The notes under the pieces are model-generated. The model was not told where the DNA came from. It saw only the letters and a list, made by a program, of their open reading frames with translations, and searched no databases. From contig JAQFVV010006507.1 of assembly GCA_028023455.1 (NCBI GenBank), forward strand, positions 868,001 through 932,000: a DNA stretch of 64,000 nucleotides, written 5' to 3'. This stretch comes from Epiperipatus broadwayi. Its lineage: Eukaryota > Onychophora > Udeonychophora > Euonychophora > Peripatidae. The position numbers and the translations under genes are program-made. Of the stretch, positions 42,020 through 53,999 are shown piece by piece; position 1 is the first letter of the stretch, and each line of letters opens with the position of its first letter.

Positions 42020-43147
42020 TTATATTTTTTTCTGCATATAGCCACTCGTGCTGGGGGATTGAGATTCACCCCTGGGCCTTTCCTTAAATCTAGCACGAGA
42101 GATGTTAGGATCGCTGTCAGTTCTTCGAAAGATTTTTGTTCTCTCGAGACTATTGGAATAATGTCTCCTCCGGGGACTCCCCAAATTCAACCTATGTCTA
42201 TATCTTATGGCGTTTACAGCCAGCTCTCTAAGTTGGGGTTTGAATCCTCTATCTCTTGTATCAAAAGTTGGTCTAGCTCTGTCGAAAGCGCTCAACAATT
42301 CCACCATTTGTTCCACTGTTTTCCTTTCAGTTCCTATGAGCATTTGCTCAACATTATGAGGAAAACTATGGCGAAATATCCTGACAATTTGTTGTTTAGA
42401 TAGTGGGTCTGCTGTCAAAGAGCGTAATTTTGCCACTTGCCTTCTAAAAAAAGAAACAAATGGTTCACCAGGTCGCCATTTATCTTGCGAGATCTGGTGA
42501 TGAAGATTTTCCTGATAATCTTCGCTCCAATAACTAGCTAAAATAGCAATTTTATATTCGGCAAAAGTGACAGGCTTTTTATATAAAGAGTCCCACCAAG
42601 ATTGAGACCCCCCTTGTAAATGGCTACAAGCTATTGCGATCATAGCCTCCTCACTTAATTGATTCAGAGTGAAATATCGCTCCAAGCTATTTAAATGCTC
42701 CATAGGAGCTTCACCTTGATGGCCAGAAAATATCCATATTTTCAAAAACTGGTTCACGATTGCCGGATTGTTTATAATGTGCGTGTTTGCACTCAAGTGG
42801 TCACACTGTTTTATTTCCATTTGCGAACTATTCTTTTGATTTACTTTCCAAGCTAAATCCATCATTCCTACTTTTATCTTTTCAATTACTTTTCTATCTT
42901 CTATCTTATTTTTTTCAATTACTTCATAAGCTGTCTCTATTTGATTTTCTACTTGTGTTTTAATCTCTTCTATTTCTTCCCTAATTTCTTCTTTTATTTT
43001 ATTCTGGCCCATTTCGATCGGGTCCTTTAACTTTTCAAGCATTTCAGCTTGCCCTTCCAATTTACTCTTCATTTCATTATTTTGGTTTTTAAGCTCTTCT
43101 GCTATTTTTTTATATTCTTCGGCTGCTTCTTTTTGTTTTTCAAACAT
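42020..43147 (-). CDS. gag: Gag protein (coiled coil plus Ty3-like capsid), 375 codons
   Basis: Gag would form the particle that packages the element RNA. Residues 2-105 are an almost continuous K/E/I/L coiled coil. Residues about 134-295 match a Retrotrans_gag-type capsid: an aromatic start (FLKIWIFSG), SWW at 183-185, SYWSED at 205-210, then FRRQVAKLRSL and FDRARPTF. Residues 296-375 are rich in R and S and probably bind RNA; there is no CCHC zinc knuckle. The stop follows MQKKI and no further frame continues, so pol is absent rather than frameshifted. The Met at 43147 is simply the first in this frame. The frame stays open upstream to 43273 without a Met, so translation probably starts earlier (see 43148-43380). 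This is the longest non-repeat ORF in the window and is unbroken from 43147 to its stop. Confidence 0.88.
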   Translation of the reverse strand: MFEKQKEAAEEYKKIAEELKNQNNEMKSKLEGQAEMLEKLKDPIEMGQNKIKEEIREEIEEIKTQVENQIETAYEVIEKNKIEDRKVIEKIKVGMMDLAWKVNQKNSSQMEIKQCDHLSANTHIINNPAIVNQFLKIWIFSGHQGEAPMEHLNSLERYFTLNQLSEEAMIAIACSHLQGGSQSWWDSLYKKPVTFAEYKIAILASYWSEDYQENLHHQISQDKWRPGEPFVSFFRRQVAKLRSLTADPLSKQQIVRIFRHSFPHNVEQMLIGTERKTVEQMVELLSAFDRARPTFDTRDRGFKPQLRELAVNAIRYRHRLNLGSPRRRHYSNSLERTKIFRRTDSDPNISRARFKERPRGESQSPSTSGYMQKKI

Positions 43148-43380
43148 GCTGGTTAGTAAAGCTATGATTTCTCTTTTCTCTTCTTTTTGCTCAACCTCTT
43201 TTTTGTTTTTATCTTTTTGTTCCTCACTAGAAGCATTCTCTACTTCTTTTGCTTGAGTTTCTATTTTTCTTCACTGGGGATCTTTTCTATTTCACTAGTT
43301 TCGGTTTTATTTTATTCCTCGCTGGGAACATTGTCTGTTTTTTTACCTTGAGTCTCCATTTTAGGTTTATTTCTTGTCAT
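43148..43380 (-). pseudogene. Probable frameshifted N-terminus of gag
   Basis: A Met codon at 43380 opens a short frame (MTRNKPKMETQ) that stops at 43312. Three similar units of about 15 residues, ending in PSEE, PSEEK and SSEEQ, appear one after another in three different frames before 43148. The simplest reading is an N-terminal tandem repeat disrupted by small indels in this copy. The same MxxxKxKM opening and SEE motif occur in the remnant at 12403, supporting 43380 as the family start. Confidence 0.5.
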
Positions 43381-43754
43381 ATTTATAATTTTAAACTTTA
43401 CTTTTTTATATTCTTCTTCTTTAATATTATATTTTATTCATGCTCATAAGTTTACTAATTTCTATTTTATCGATTTCTCTCTAAACTGGAAATACACGCT
43501 GGATCCGCCCTCCTTTGTCCGTTTATCCTACCCGATCTTAATGCTTTAACTTCGCCCAAACACCCAACTGTCATTTATTTAACAGAATGTAAATAGCACA
43601 AAATCTCTTTTCATTTAAAGAAGTAAGAAAAAAAAATTTTGGTCAATTCTTTTTTTTTATTTTTAATTTAATACACTTTTACCTACGTGATTTAGATTTC
43701 TTTAAGGTTTTTATTTTTAAACAAGAAACAAAGCATTTATTTACTGTTATTTCT

Positions 43755-43789
43755 TAGGTTCAGCCCCAAATGTTGGGTAAAGCCATTTA
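43755..43789 (-). promoter_or_regulatory. Primer-binding site of the gag-only element
   Basis: After the LTR end CCTGGTACA the minus strand reads TAAATGGCTTTACCCAACAT, then TTGGGGCTGAACC. TGG...CCCAACxT...GGGGCT.GAACC follows the complement of tRNA-Lys(CUU), with an insertion or mismatches in the first bases. The exact primer tRNA is uncertain. Confidence 0.6.
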
Positions 43790-45392
43790 TGTACCAGGTC
43801 AAACCGCTGAAACCACCTTCTTATACATATATATAAGTTTTGGCCGGTTTCAAACTCCTTCATAATACATTTATAATCTTATAAAGGTTACGTGAATGAA
43901 CCGGCACGTTCGAGCAACATGGGAGATCTTATTGATAGCTTTAACTATCAACGATGGCCCATCTCGGCTGCTAGATTCAAACCCCTACTATCCAAATACT
44001 TTATTTGTTTTGGGGTAAACCCCAGGGTGCCAGCTAGTCTGAAGACTAACATATTCGGGCAGTAGGCTCATAATCCAGCACTCGAAACAATTCCCTTAAC
44101 TATCCCAGTCTAATTTTAACCAGTAATAAAATATTGGTAAGAAGAGATTGATAAAAAGAATTGACCAACAGATAAAGTTTAAATTTAAAGACAATTTATT
44201 TTAATCAACAATAATTAAGTTTAAAGATAATTTACTAACTAATGTAAATGCATTATAAACATTTTATAAATCCAATTTTAACACACGCACATATTTAAAT
44301 TAACACATGATAGTATATTTTATGAAAAAAGCAAAAATAATCTTTGACATTTTAAATTATCTCACAATCGCAAACATAATAATAAAGCATTTATAGCATT
44401 TGAAACTCATGCACACATATCAATAGTTCATTTTATGTATGATAGAGTTCATATAATTTGAATCTTGAATATTTACAGATTACTGTGGTGACTACTACGT
44501 GTAAATGATAATAATAAAACATATACCTAGGATTTGTTTTCTTGTTGTTGGCTACTTCTGCTGCTTCTGATGGATTATATCTAACCGGTTAGATTTTGTT
44601 TATTGAAGAGAATTTATGGTAATCCGTTGGTTTCTTCTTGGAGACAGTTGCACGTTTTGACGGAGGGTTTCAGAGTTGTTATGCTGACATTATTTCACAG
44701 GCAGGTTGTTATGATCTTGTTGGACTCAAAAGGCTGAAGCACAAGTGTATATTTCCAAGGCTGCTCAACAGTGCATGTTGGTTGCTGTATGCATAATAGA
44801 AATTGTACTGAAGCAAACTGTCACTGGAAACTAGACTGAATTGCAAACTCCAACTGAATGTCCGATAAAATCTAGCTATTTATATCTGAATTGTTTTCAT
44901 TTTTATATCCTCCTGGAATAAGTGCAATAGGTGTTGTTGAAATTCCTTGATAACTAATCCTATGACAATGTGTTTTTTGATTGATTGTTTGATTAGTAGT
45001 AGCTATTTTAAAATGTGTTGTTTTCATATCTTTAATTAGTAGTCCACCACTGTGTTTTTAAATACATTTCATTTCAATATTTATTTATTTTTTAATAATA
45101 TTCTAACACACATTTATTTTATTAATGAGCTAACATTTATTTCTATTTACCATCGCACATATATACACATTTATTCTACTAAACTGGAATGAAAAGCGAT
45201 TTTTAACTTTTAATTTATAATAATAACACTCTTTCTTTTATAAACTCTTAGTTTGTTTTTTTATAGGAAAATTCCCTCTCCCCTCTTTAAAGTAATTAAT
45301 TGTAACTTTCAAATTCTTTTTTCCGAAAGATTTTGATAATAATTTTTATACAAAATTATTTTATATACATGTGCCAATTTGGCATTGGCACA
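43790..45392 (-). mobile_element. 5' LTR of the gag-only element, with promoter
   Basis: The 1603-bp LTR has the same ends as the 3' copy. The promoter motif CAGATATAAATAG is on the minus strand (TATA at 44876-44884), so RNA would start near 44850 and run leftward through gag. LTR differences are scattered substitutions and small indels, a few percent by eye. Confidence 0.92.
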
Positions 45393-46836
45393 ATATGTAT
45401 ATGCATCATGCACATTATTGTTTTGTTTTTACTAAATATTTTTATAGCTTTAATTATTATAACAAAGCATGTGGATGAAATGGCATATATCTATAGTGAG
45501 GTCAGAATTGTGGCCCTTGCAGCAGGTTACTATGGCTGCCAAAGCATGAAGCTTGATGTGACTATAAATTGACTGCTTCAATATAACAAGGGTATGTGGG
45601 CATTAGGAGTATTTTGCAGATATGTTGTTAGTTATTTTGTAGTAATTAATTATTATCTGTCATTAAAAACAATAGTGTATATGTTTTATCAATATCAAGT
45701 CTAGTTCATGCTGTCATAATAAAATGCTGTAAGATATCTGAATTTTATTTTAAATGAGTATTTTATATAGTTGAAATGTTTTGTAAATGTTAATTTTATA
45801 TTTATTAATATAGGTACATTAAGGTTCATATGAAAAATTCTCTGTATAATAAATTATGTTTGTGGCAGTTAGACTTCAAGAAATAATAGTGTAGTTTAGT
45901 AGAGAAGACTCCTACCAATAGGCATTGTAGTCTTTTATTTATAAATGTTGGCTTAGATGAGCATTTTATGTATGGTCTCTTAGGCAATGTAGATGTTTTC
46001 TTTATTTTATAAAATAACAATGTTATATTTACCTGATATCTAGAGGAAAACAGATTAGATTACTATAATTAGAGATCTAATAAACGTTTTAACACTTTAT
46101 TAAATATTGGTAATGCTTGGGTTTGTTTATTTATAGGTGAACAACCTTCTCCAATAATGTATCTGTACGACATCATGTAATTCTACACTGTATAATTTAT
46201 TTACTAAGTATGTACAGATAAATATTCTATCAATAAACCATCACTAGCAGTTATTTATCGATAGTGCTAAATCTTGTTATTATTACATTTTTATTTATTC
46301 TTGTCAATGAATTAATTTTTATATTTTATTAAATTACTTGGACTGACTGTTTTATTATTTTAATATCCCTTAGCTCACTAGTAGATAAACAACATAACAT
46401 GGTTCATTATTATTATGCATTTATTTAAAGTTACACGATTTTATTAGTAACCCTCTATTTCTTGTGATTATTCATACTAAATCAAAACTTTATTGCTTAG
46501 TTACTTAAACCATGTATTAAATACAACAAAATACTTGTTGTTATTTAATCATATAAATAATAAACATTTATGAGTAAAGATTTATGTGATATGATATCGT
46601 GCATTAAATAGCTACCCAAATATAAACATTATTAGGCTTATTTAATCTTATCTACAAATACATAGCAAAACATTAAGTTTATCATAACCTTGATATATTA
46701 TAATGATTTTTTAATACCCATTTGTAGTGTTGGTTAGATAGTTAATTATCCTGCATAAAATAAAGAGTCTCTTTAGAGTAATAATCAACTTAGTAAAGGT
46801 TAATAAACTCTTTCTTTTTCATTAATTTTGTCTGGT

Positions 46837-46839
<3 letters not shown>
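45393..46839. other. Unassigned stretch, possibly a further solo LTR
   Basis: It starts ATATGTATATGC beside the gag-only element and ends CTGGTACA at (AT)n. That end equals the LTR end CCTGGTACA. No internal similarity to the other LTRs is evident, so this is only a candidate. A frame at 45333-45572 crosses the LTR boundary and is not a gene. Confidence 0.25.
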
Positions 46840-46914
<75 letters not shown>

Positions 46915-46918
46915 AAGG
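46840..46918. repeat. (AT)n followed by a perfect 48-bp palindrome
   Basis: An AT run at 46840-46870 is followed by CCTTACAA, sixteen TA units and TTGTAAGG (46871-46918), an exact inverted repeat able to form a long cruciform. Confidence 0.9.
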
Positions 46919-48984
46919 TGATGTCCAATCCTTATAAAAAAAATAATAAGTAACTGATGTTTTAGGATAAAATGTATAAAGATTAATTAGGCAGCCAACT
47001 TTTAAAACATGATTTTTTTAGATATTTGGAGACATATACACACATACATATATATATATGTACAAACATAACCAAACTGTCATGAAGGAATCAACACATT
47101 TTTTTTTATTAAATGTAAAATAAAATGTCTACATACACACATCTATACATGAATGTGTAAGATTTTAAATCATGATGTGACAAAAAATAATAAAGAAAAT
47201 ATTTGACATTAAATTTTATTAACCACATTTCTTTTGTTTAAAAGAGAAAAAAAAAATTAAATCTTTGTTGATTTTAGAACGTGAAAAAAAAACTAAGCAA
47301 CAGGTTTTATTTTAGTTGTTGGTTGATTTTTATTAAAAATGGAGTGCATGAAAGTAAAGTTGTAGAATAAGAATATTTTAATTGTTATTATATTAGTTAT
47401 TATGATTTCCTTTCATTATTAAAGTAAACTGTTTAATATTTGGAACTTTATTATTTATTAGTGAAAAATATTTTAAAAAAGAAAAAAATACATTGTTTAA
47501 TTGATAAACTTCCATTCGTTCGAATAAATGCTAAGAGCTTGATAGTTATTTATCGTTGTCAAAAATATAATTGCTATAAAATGTTTCTTGAATAAAATAA
47601 AATTGTCTAATGATGAAATAGAACTTTATTAACACTAATTTTTATTACTTTTAAAGTAAAATCTTTATCATGCATCTTATATATATATATAAATAAAACT
47701 GAATAGAAATAGCATTTGTTTTATATTATAACGTAAGCCTTGGAAAAAGATTTATATTTAACAATTTATATGTGTGTAAATAATATCTAATGATGCACTT
47801 TTGCTAATTAAGTGTCAGGGGATTTATCTATCTCCTTGGTGTCATTGGCAGGCGATGGAGGAAAATATTCATTGGTATAAATTAAATGTTTAAATCAGCA
47901 TGGAATGATGTGGAGATGGAATTGATGGCTTTAAAATCAAATGCCCAGGAATTCGATTTCGTTGTGGGAATTTTTATGCTTGGAATGTTTAACATGATTT
48001 AATATACGTGAATAAAAGAAAGACATTATCTGCTAAAAATACAGAAGCTGCTCTTGAAAATTTAACTTGCTATTGTTTTAAGGAATTCCGAAATTTCATT
48101 TAATTTTATGCTTTAAATATTTTTCTTTTAAATGTATTTTTCTCACCTTTTATTCATTTGTAGTAAACATTTTTTTTTAAAAAAAACCCATTTGTTTAGA
48201 TTTTTATAGGGAGAGAAAAATGCAAACACAACTCAGGGTATACATAAATATATTATAAATGTTTGTAAATAAAATATTAGCGTAATTGAATGCTTAAATT
48301 AAACTGGACTATGACATAAAGACAAAAGGTAAGATTTTAAATATTTACATTTATTAGACAATTAATATATTAAATCAAACTAGTTAATAATTAAATATAT
48401 ATAACATTTTCTTGTTTAAATGATTAACAGCCTTATGAATGAACTATATCCACAATACACAAATTAGCACTTCATGGACATAACCTTGAGTCACATTTAA
48501 AGGACAAACAAAATAATAATGGGACATCTAGTAATATAATTTCATATTTAAAATAATTGATACTTTATCGTACATTATGCACTATAATTTTATAATTTTC
48601 ATTTCAATTGATATGTTAATATTTAAATCATAGCTAGTCTTATTGTAGTAAAGATAAATCAATATTTTATCATATCCATGTATATATTTTATTAATTCAT
48701 AAATATTATAAATTTAACCCCAATTTTATAAATAAATATTTGTTGTTTGAAGTTAAAATCTTTGTTTCTCTGGTCTCTAGATTATTAATCATCATTCATA
48801 CTTCACTCACCAGAATAGCTATTATAATTGTATACAGATTTTTTTAAATATATTATTAGCAATAGCCATTAAGGATTTATATAGAAGTCATATTATTGCC
48901 ATCCTATTTAATTTCATCCTTGAGCAGAGTTAAAGGCAAATGTCTACACTGAGTTAGAACCCAGAGTAGTAATAGGACCTGTAA
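46919..48984. other. AT-rich stretch, no feature seen
   Basis: No ORF of note. A GC-richer patch at 47810-47990 has no recognisable product or clear tRNA-type promoter. Confidence 0.5.
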
Positions 48985-49662
48985 ATACAGAAGGCTCTGG
49001 GTGTACCATCCTAAAGGGTTTTACAGTCCATTGCATATTGTGTTGTAGAAAATCTATAATTTTTAGGGTTGGATTGGATATTTGATTGTTGAAGTTTGGT
49101 TGGTTCTGTTGCAAGTATTGATGTTGGATGGGAAATTTTTATCATTGTCTTGAGGATGTGATGTATTCATGTCACTTGTGACTGATTGATCTCATTTACT
49201 GCTCCAACCCAAATTATCATGTTAGTTACTATTTATCATGAAGCAATTATCAGTAGTCCTGCCATGATTTTACCTTTAAGACTCCAGAGAGAGTAAGGTA
49301 TAGTTCTTTTTTATATATGTATTTGTCTCTAAGACTCCCAAAGATGAGCAAGGAAATATTTTATAATAATAGACCCTAAGACTTGGATGTAAGCAAGGCA
49401 GTGCAATAGTGTTTGCAGAAAACAATTATGGGTTGTAGTAGCTTAGAGAGACTGAAATGTGATGATCATCTGAGTGTTCATGGAACATTGTATACTTTAG
49501 GAGTAGTGATTGAATTCTTTTATATAATTCAAAATTGTGAAATGCTAATCATTCTTTTGGCTGTCAGTATCTTTCAGATCTTTAGAGATATGGATGAGTA
49601 TATAACCTAGATATGTAACTCATTCTTTAAGGATAGTTGATAGTATTTTACGGGCCATTACA
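48985..49662 (+). mobile_element. Diverged fragment of the Region 1 element leader
   Basis: It aligns with 2750-3500 and 7440-8180. Shared blocks include GGTTGGATTGG, CTGCTCCAACCCAA and AGTAGTCCTGCCATGAT. Match quality falls towards the (AT)n tract at 49663. Confidence 0.65.
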
Positions 49663-49678
49663 ATATATATATATATAT
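49663..49678. repeat. (AT)n between ATTACA and TGTAACC
   Basis: Short AT run. The flanks resemble LTR ends, but the Region 1 leader has ATTACAATTTTTTG TTGTAAC at the same place, so it may be an expanded internal sequence and not an insertion junction. Confidence 0.85.
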
Positions 49679-52600
49679 TGTAACCATATGTTTTGGCTCA
49701 TGGTAGTAAATTTTATTCAAGTGTCCAGTGTGTAAAATTTTAAATTTAAAAATTGTAATAAGTTATACATTATTGAGAAGTAGTGTAAATATCAGTTATA
49801 TATATATTAAAAGGCTTATTGGATTATAGATTTTCCAATTAAACCAAAAGCACTCATAAATATTATAAAACTGATGATGATTTGGACTGATAGTGCACTG
49901 AAAAGTCTGATGGAATAGATATTAATCTCAAATATTTTATCACAATTTCCAGTGGTAGCTAGTTAAATAATATTTTAATAGTATAAAACCAATTTGAAAG
50001 TAGGAAAGTATTTTAAAACTTTATTATTATTAAGCAACAATTAAAAATAAACAACCAAAATCAATTTATAATTATTCTAAATTTTATATACAAACGATTG
50101 TTAAATACATTGTATATTGAGTTAAATTAAAATATATCAGTTTAAATTTTCCTCACTAGTGGGATTAAAGATATTAATTTATGTACATTTACTATGATTG
50201 GATTATTTAGGACCAATCACAAATTGTAAGACAAATAATAAAGGGTAGAACAAGTTTTGAAGCTGGGGGAGACTACTTAGAAGAAAAATTGGAATAAGAC
50301 ATAATTCTTCACTCAAAAAAAAATTAGTCAAATAATAATCTGGAAAGAATGACTTCAAAAATTATTTTGAAGAAAATTTTGAGATTATATAAAATTAAAT
50401 ATGTTAGAATAGAAAACTACTAACTCTGTGTCATCTCACACTACTTTCATTGACCATATAATTTTGGATTTTACATGCTGAAGAGATTGGAATGACCTTT
50501 ATGATTATTATTATTGGCAGAAATATTTGCCTAAATATGGACCACTTAGAAGAAAAAACCAGAACAAAAAAAGTAAGAAATTATTGTTGTTTTATTTATC
50601 TTAATAAATGGTTAAAACTAAAAACATTAGAATTATTGAGTTACAAGAGGAAAAGGATTAAAGTAAATTTGATTTTCACACCACTATATGTAGTAATCTG
50701 AAAAACACATTTGTCGTTCAAACTATCTTTTCAGTGAAAATAATTCAAAATTCTTTTGATGGAAATTTTTAGAAGAAATATTAAATAAATTAAATATTCA
50801 TTGTTAAACCCTATAAAATAATTTGTTCTAAAAAATGCCTGAATTATTTCATATTGCCATTGGGAAGAGATATCATCTGCTTCAATATTTCACTGCATAT
50901 GGCTTAGTAGTTTAAAATAAAGAAATGATAAATTATTAATATCAAATATTTTATTGACATTTGCTGAATAGTAAATCACTTCTGCTAATATTATTAAATA
51001 TATACTGTCAGATGGAAGTAAATAAATAAGTATTTATTTAATTTTTTTGATTGTGTAAAATGTAAAGTAATGATATTCTCAACTGTTCTAAAATTATTTA
51101 AAATTATAACAGAAATCTTTGCACGGATAGAAAAGAAGGATAAACCAATAAATGGTCTGACTTTTAAATTGCTAAATATTATAACACTGTAATAACATCA
51201 AATATATATCAATCAATCTAGGATAAAAAAATCGTTTATAAATCTTGATAAACCTCGTTTAATGGTATTGCCTTTAAAAAATGTTTTAGATATTGCTTGA
51301 TTAAGCCTCATTGTGTTTATATCATTCTGGAAACTAATAAAAGATTTTTGCGCCATTAAAAAATGTTTAAATTTTGTCTGAACACGTTATTATGAAACAA
51401 GATATTCAACATCTATATTTACTTAGGAATATTGCTTATCATATCTGTCTTCTCGATATTTATGTTCATAAGATTGAATTAAATTGGAACAATTACAATA
51501 AAATCTAATGGAAAAGAATGTTTGTTCATCATTGTTATTGACATATATAATATTGGAATATCTTTTTTTGTCTTACTTATGTGTTATTCAAGGATCAGGT
51601 TTTTTTTATATTATATGTTATATATTTTGAAAACTCTAAAATGTACAGAGATGCATAAAAAGAGATACATATATCACATGTATTTTATGTTATTATATCA
51701 AGGGAAATATAATGGTAAATATGGTTTATCGGAAAAAAGGGAAGAAATATTTACCTCTCATATGGCTAAAATAAGTGCTAATATTATATTGAAAAGGTAA
51801 TAAACAGATTCAAACTTGCTAAAATTATACACCTCATGACACAATAGTTCCATTATAAGAAATAATTTTAATAAATATTTTTCATTTCAAGTATTGCCTA
51901 TGAATTAAAATATCCAATTTGAATATCAAATGTAGGTTGATCCATTGTTGCATATACATGACTTGCTATAACAAGGTATAATAATTGTTTTAAAATAGTT
52001 AAGGGTTATTTTATTGAGATATTGTTGGTTTGTTTATCAAACATTAAATTTATGTATTGTAAAATGGAATATTTATGTTTTCACTTTTATTATTGTTGTT
52101 GTTTTACCTTGCTATTGCATTAATTAAAATTTGTAACAGCTGTTAGCTGAAAAGTTATGCTAAAATAAGAGCATTAAATATAATAATATTAGTATTGTGC
52201 ATGGGATGATGGAGAATTGCCCATTGCTGATTAAGTGAAAGGGTGATATTGTTGAGGCTAGTTATGAGTTAGTGCTTAGAGCATAATTAATTCCCAAGAG
52301 AGGATAATCCCATGGTCTGAATTCTATTTTACATGTCGAGGCACTGCCCACACTTGCATACCAATGAAGGTATGAGAATCAGCCATTTTTAGTATACAAC
52401 TTTCATGTTGTTTTCCATATACAACTTTCATGTTGTTTTTCTATGCAACTTCCATGTTGTTTTGTATAGCCTCTTTTATTGTTAGATCCTTCATGTAGTT
52501 AGTTAGTTTTCCACTGTGTATGGTGAAGATTAGTATTCATAATCCAGTGGCAAGGATAAAATAAGTTTGCTTATGGGACACTAGTAAAACCATAGTGTTT

Positions 52601-53477
52601 GTTTAATTGGGATATTGTCTTGATGATGATGTATAATCATCAGCAGTTGATAGTCAAACCAACCAAATTTATTAGTGTGTGTAGAACTTCTACATAAAAT
52701 AGCAAGGGGTGTACATGAACAAGGTAGAAGTATCTTTATCAAGTGGTGATTCACCGATAAATCAATAGGATCATTTAATTATTAAATGATTAGATTGGAC
52801 ATAGGCAATAATTTTGTGTCATATATGTATTTTAACTTACAATGTCTGTACCACATCAATATAATAAATATTTTACAGTAAATAATGATAAATTATTAAT
52901 AATATTGCATATGGTATTTGCCCTTACCATATTATAATAAATTAAATAGATTTAATTTGAGATACTAAGTTAAAACTCCATAAATAGATTTAAAATATTG
53001 CTTATCCCAAAAATTTATATGTATTTTATTTTGTAATTTAAATAGAATAATTTCACTAAGGTAACTATCTTATTCTATAAGATAGAGTAATATTTAAAAT
53101 ATAGCTCATAATAACAGGGATACAAAAGATATCACTATTAGTTTGTCATTATACACGTATAATTACCATCCCTGACTATAGGAATTAAAGAATCTTGTTT
53201 CATGTAATGTATCTAACTAAAATATGAATATTGTAAATGAATTTTATTATGTTAAACATTGACACTAGTCATCAGTAATCTTATTGCTAATTAACATATA
53301 CACACATTATTATTGTTATTGCTATCGACATATCCAATGATTATATGGCAATCATCATCAATCAATAGTGTATAAGTTACTATAGGTTGGTATACCAGAG
53401 TAATTTTACTAAGCCCTGTTATTTATGAGTATATCTAGGGCTTCATTACTTAATAAATAAAATACTGTTAGCCTAAA

Positions 53478-53478
<1 letters not shown>
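49679..53478. other. AT-rich stretch with one short tandem repeat
   Basis: No coding sequence recognised; ORFs at 50492-50701 and 51522-51800 have no domain. The only local structure is three copies of a 24-25-base unit TATACAACTTTCATGTTG at 52393-52466, each holding a CAAC...GTTG dyad. Confidence 0.5.

Positions 53479-53549
<71 letters not shown>
53479..53549. repeat. (TA)n microsatellite
   Basis: About 35 TA units without interruption. No recognised element end abuts it. Confidence 0.97.
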
Positions 53550-53553
<4 letters not shown>

Positions 53554-53999
53554 CTAGGTCATGTACTAAAAGATTAAACATTTTATGTTGGTTTAATCAT
53601 TTTATTTGAACCTGAAGATTTATCATTCACTGATCTTGATCACATTGTTATTACTTATTTAAGAGAAGGAAGTCAGTAAGTCTTTGTTTAGCTAGTGAAA
53701 ATTATTCATACAAATGGAAACTTAAAGTTTATATTAGTTATAAAGTTTCTTTAGAACTCCTAAGTATTTATTAATTCAATTTTTTAACAAGAACCGTTTT
53801 GTGCATTATATCTGGGTAATGGCAAAATCCCTCTCACTGATCCAAATATATGTTGTATAATAAACTTTAAGTAATGTGAACCCTGAGAAGAATAGGTTGT
53901 ATTAATTTGTAATGTAGAATTTAATTTTATGGTAGATGTTAAATTTAGTTGTTTGTTATAGTTGGATTGGATGTAGGTACATTCACTGTTTTGTAAAAG
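53550..53999. other. AT-rich stretch, no feature seen
   Basis: No coding or repeat signal recognised. Confidence 0.5.

Larger units (their letters stand above)
38916..45392 (-). mobile_element. Complete non-autonomous gag-only LTR retrotransposon, 6477 bp
   Basis: Two direct LTRs (38916-40513 and 43790-45392), nearly identical by eye, flank a 3276-bp interior. ATAT occurs outside both ends (38912-38915 and 45393-45396). The minus strand carries, in order, LTR, tRNA-Lys-like primer site, gag, a 1.5-kb non-coding stretch, polypurine tract and LTR. No protease, reverse transcriptase, RNase H or integrase is present, and there is no room for one. It is therefore of the TR-GAG type and must rely on enzymes from another element. 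The closeness of the LTRs and the intact PBS and PPT indicate the youngest full insertion in the window. Confidence 0.92.

Noticed and set aside
42002-42403. 133-codon plus-strand ORF
   Set aside because: Antisense shadow of the gag gene.
45333-45572. 79-codon plus-strand ORF
   Set aside because: Spans the 5' LTR edge and has no recognisable domain.
45396-46839. Firm call of another solo LTR
   Set aside because: Ends fit (TG...GGTACA with AT flanks), but I found no internal similarity to other LTRs, so it is kept only as a candidate.
47810-47990. GC-richer patch considered as tRNA-derived SINE
   Set aside because: A GATTTCG-like B-box hint only; no matching A box, tail or target duplication.
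52393-52466. CRISPR-like array
   Set aside because: Three directly abutting 24-25-base repeats without spacers in eukaryotic DNA; simple tandem repeat.
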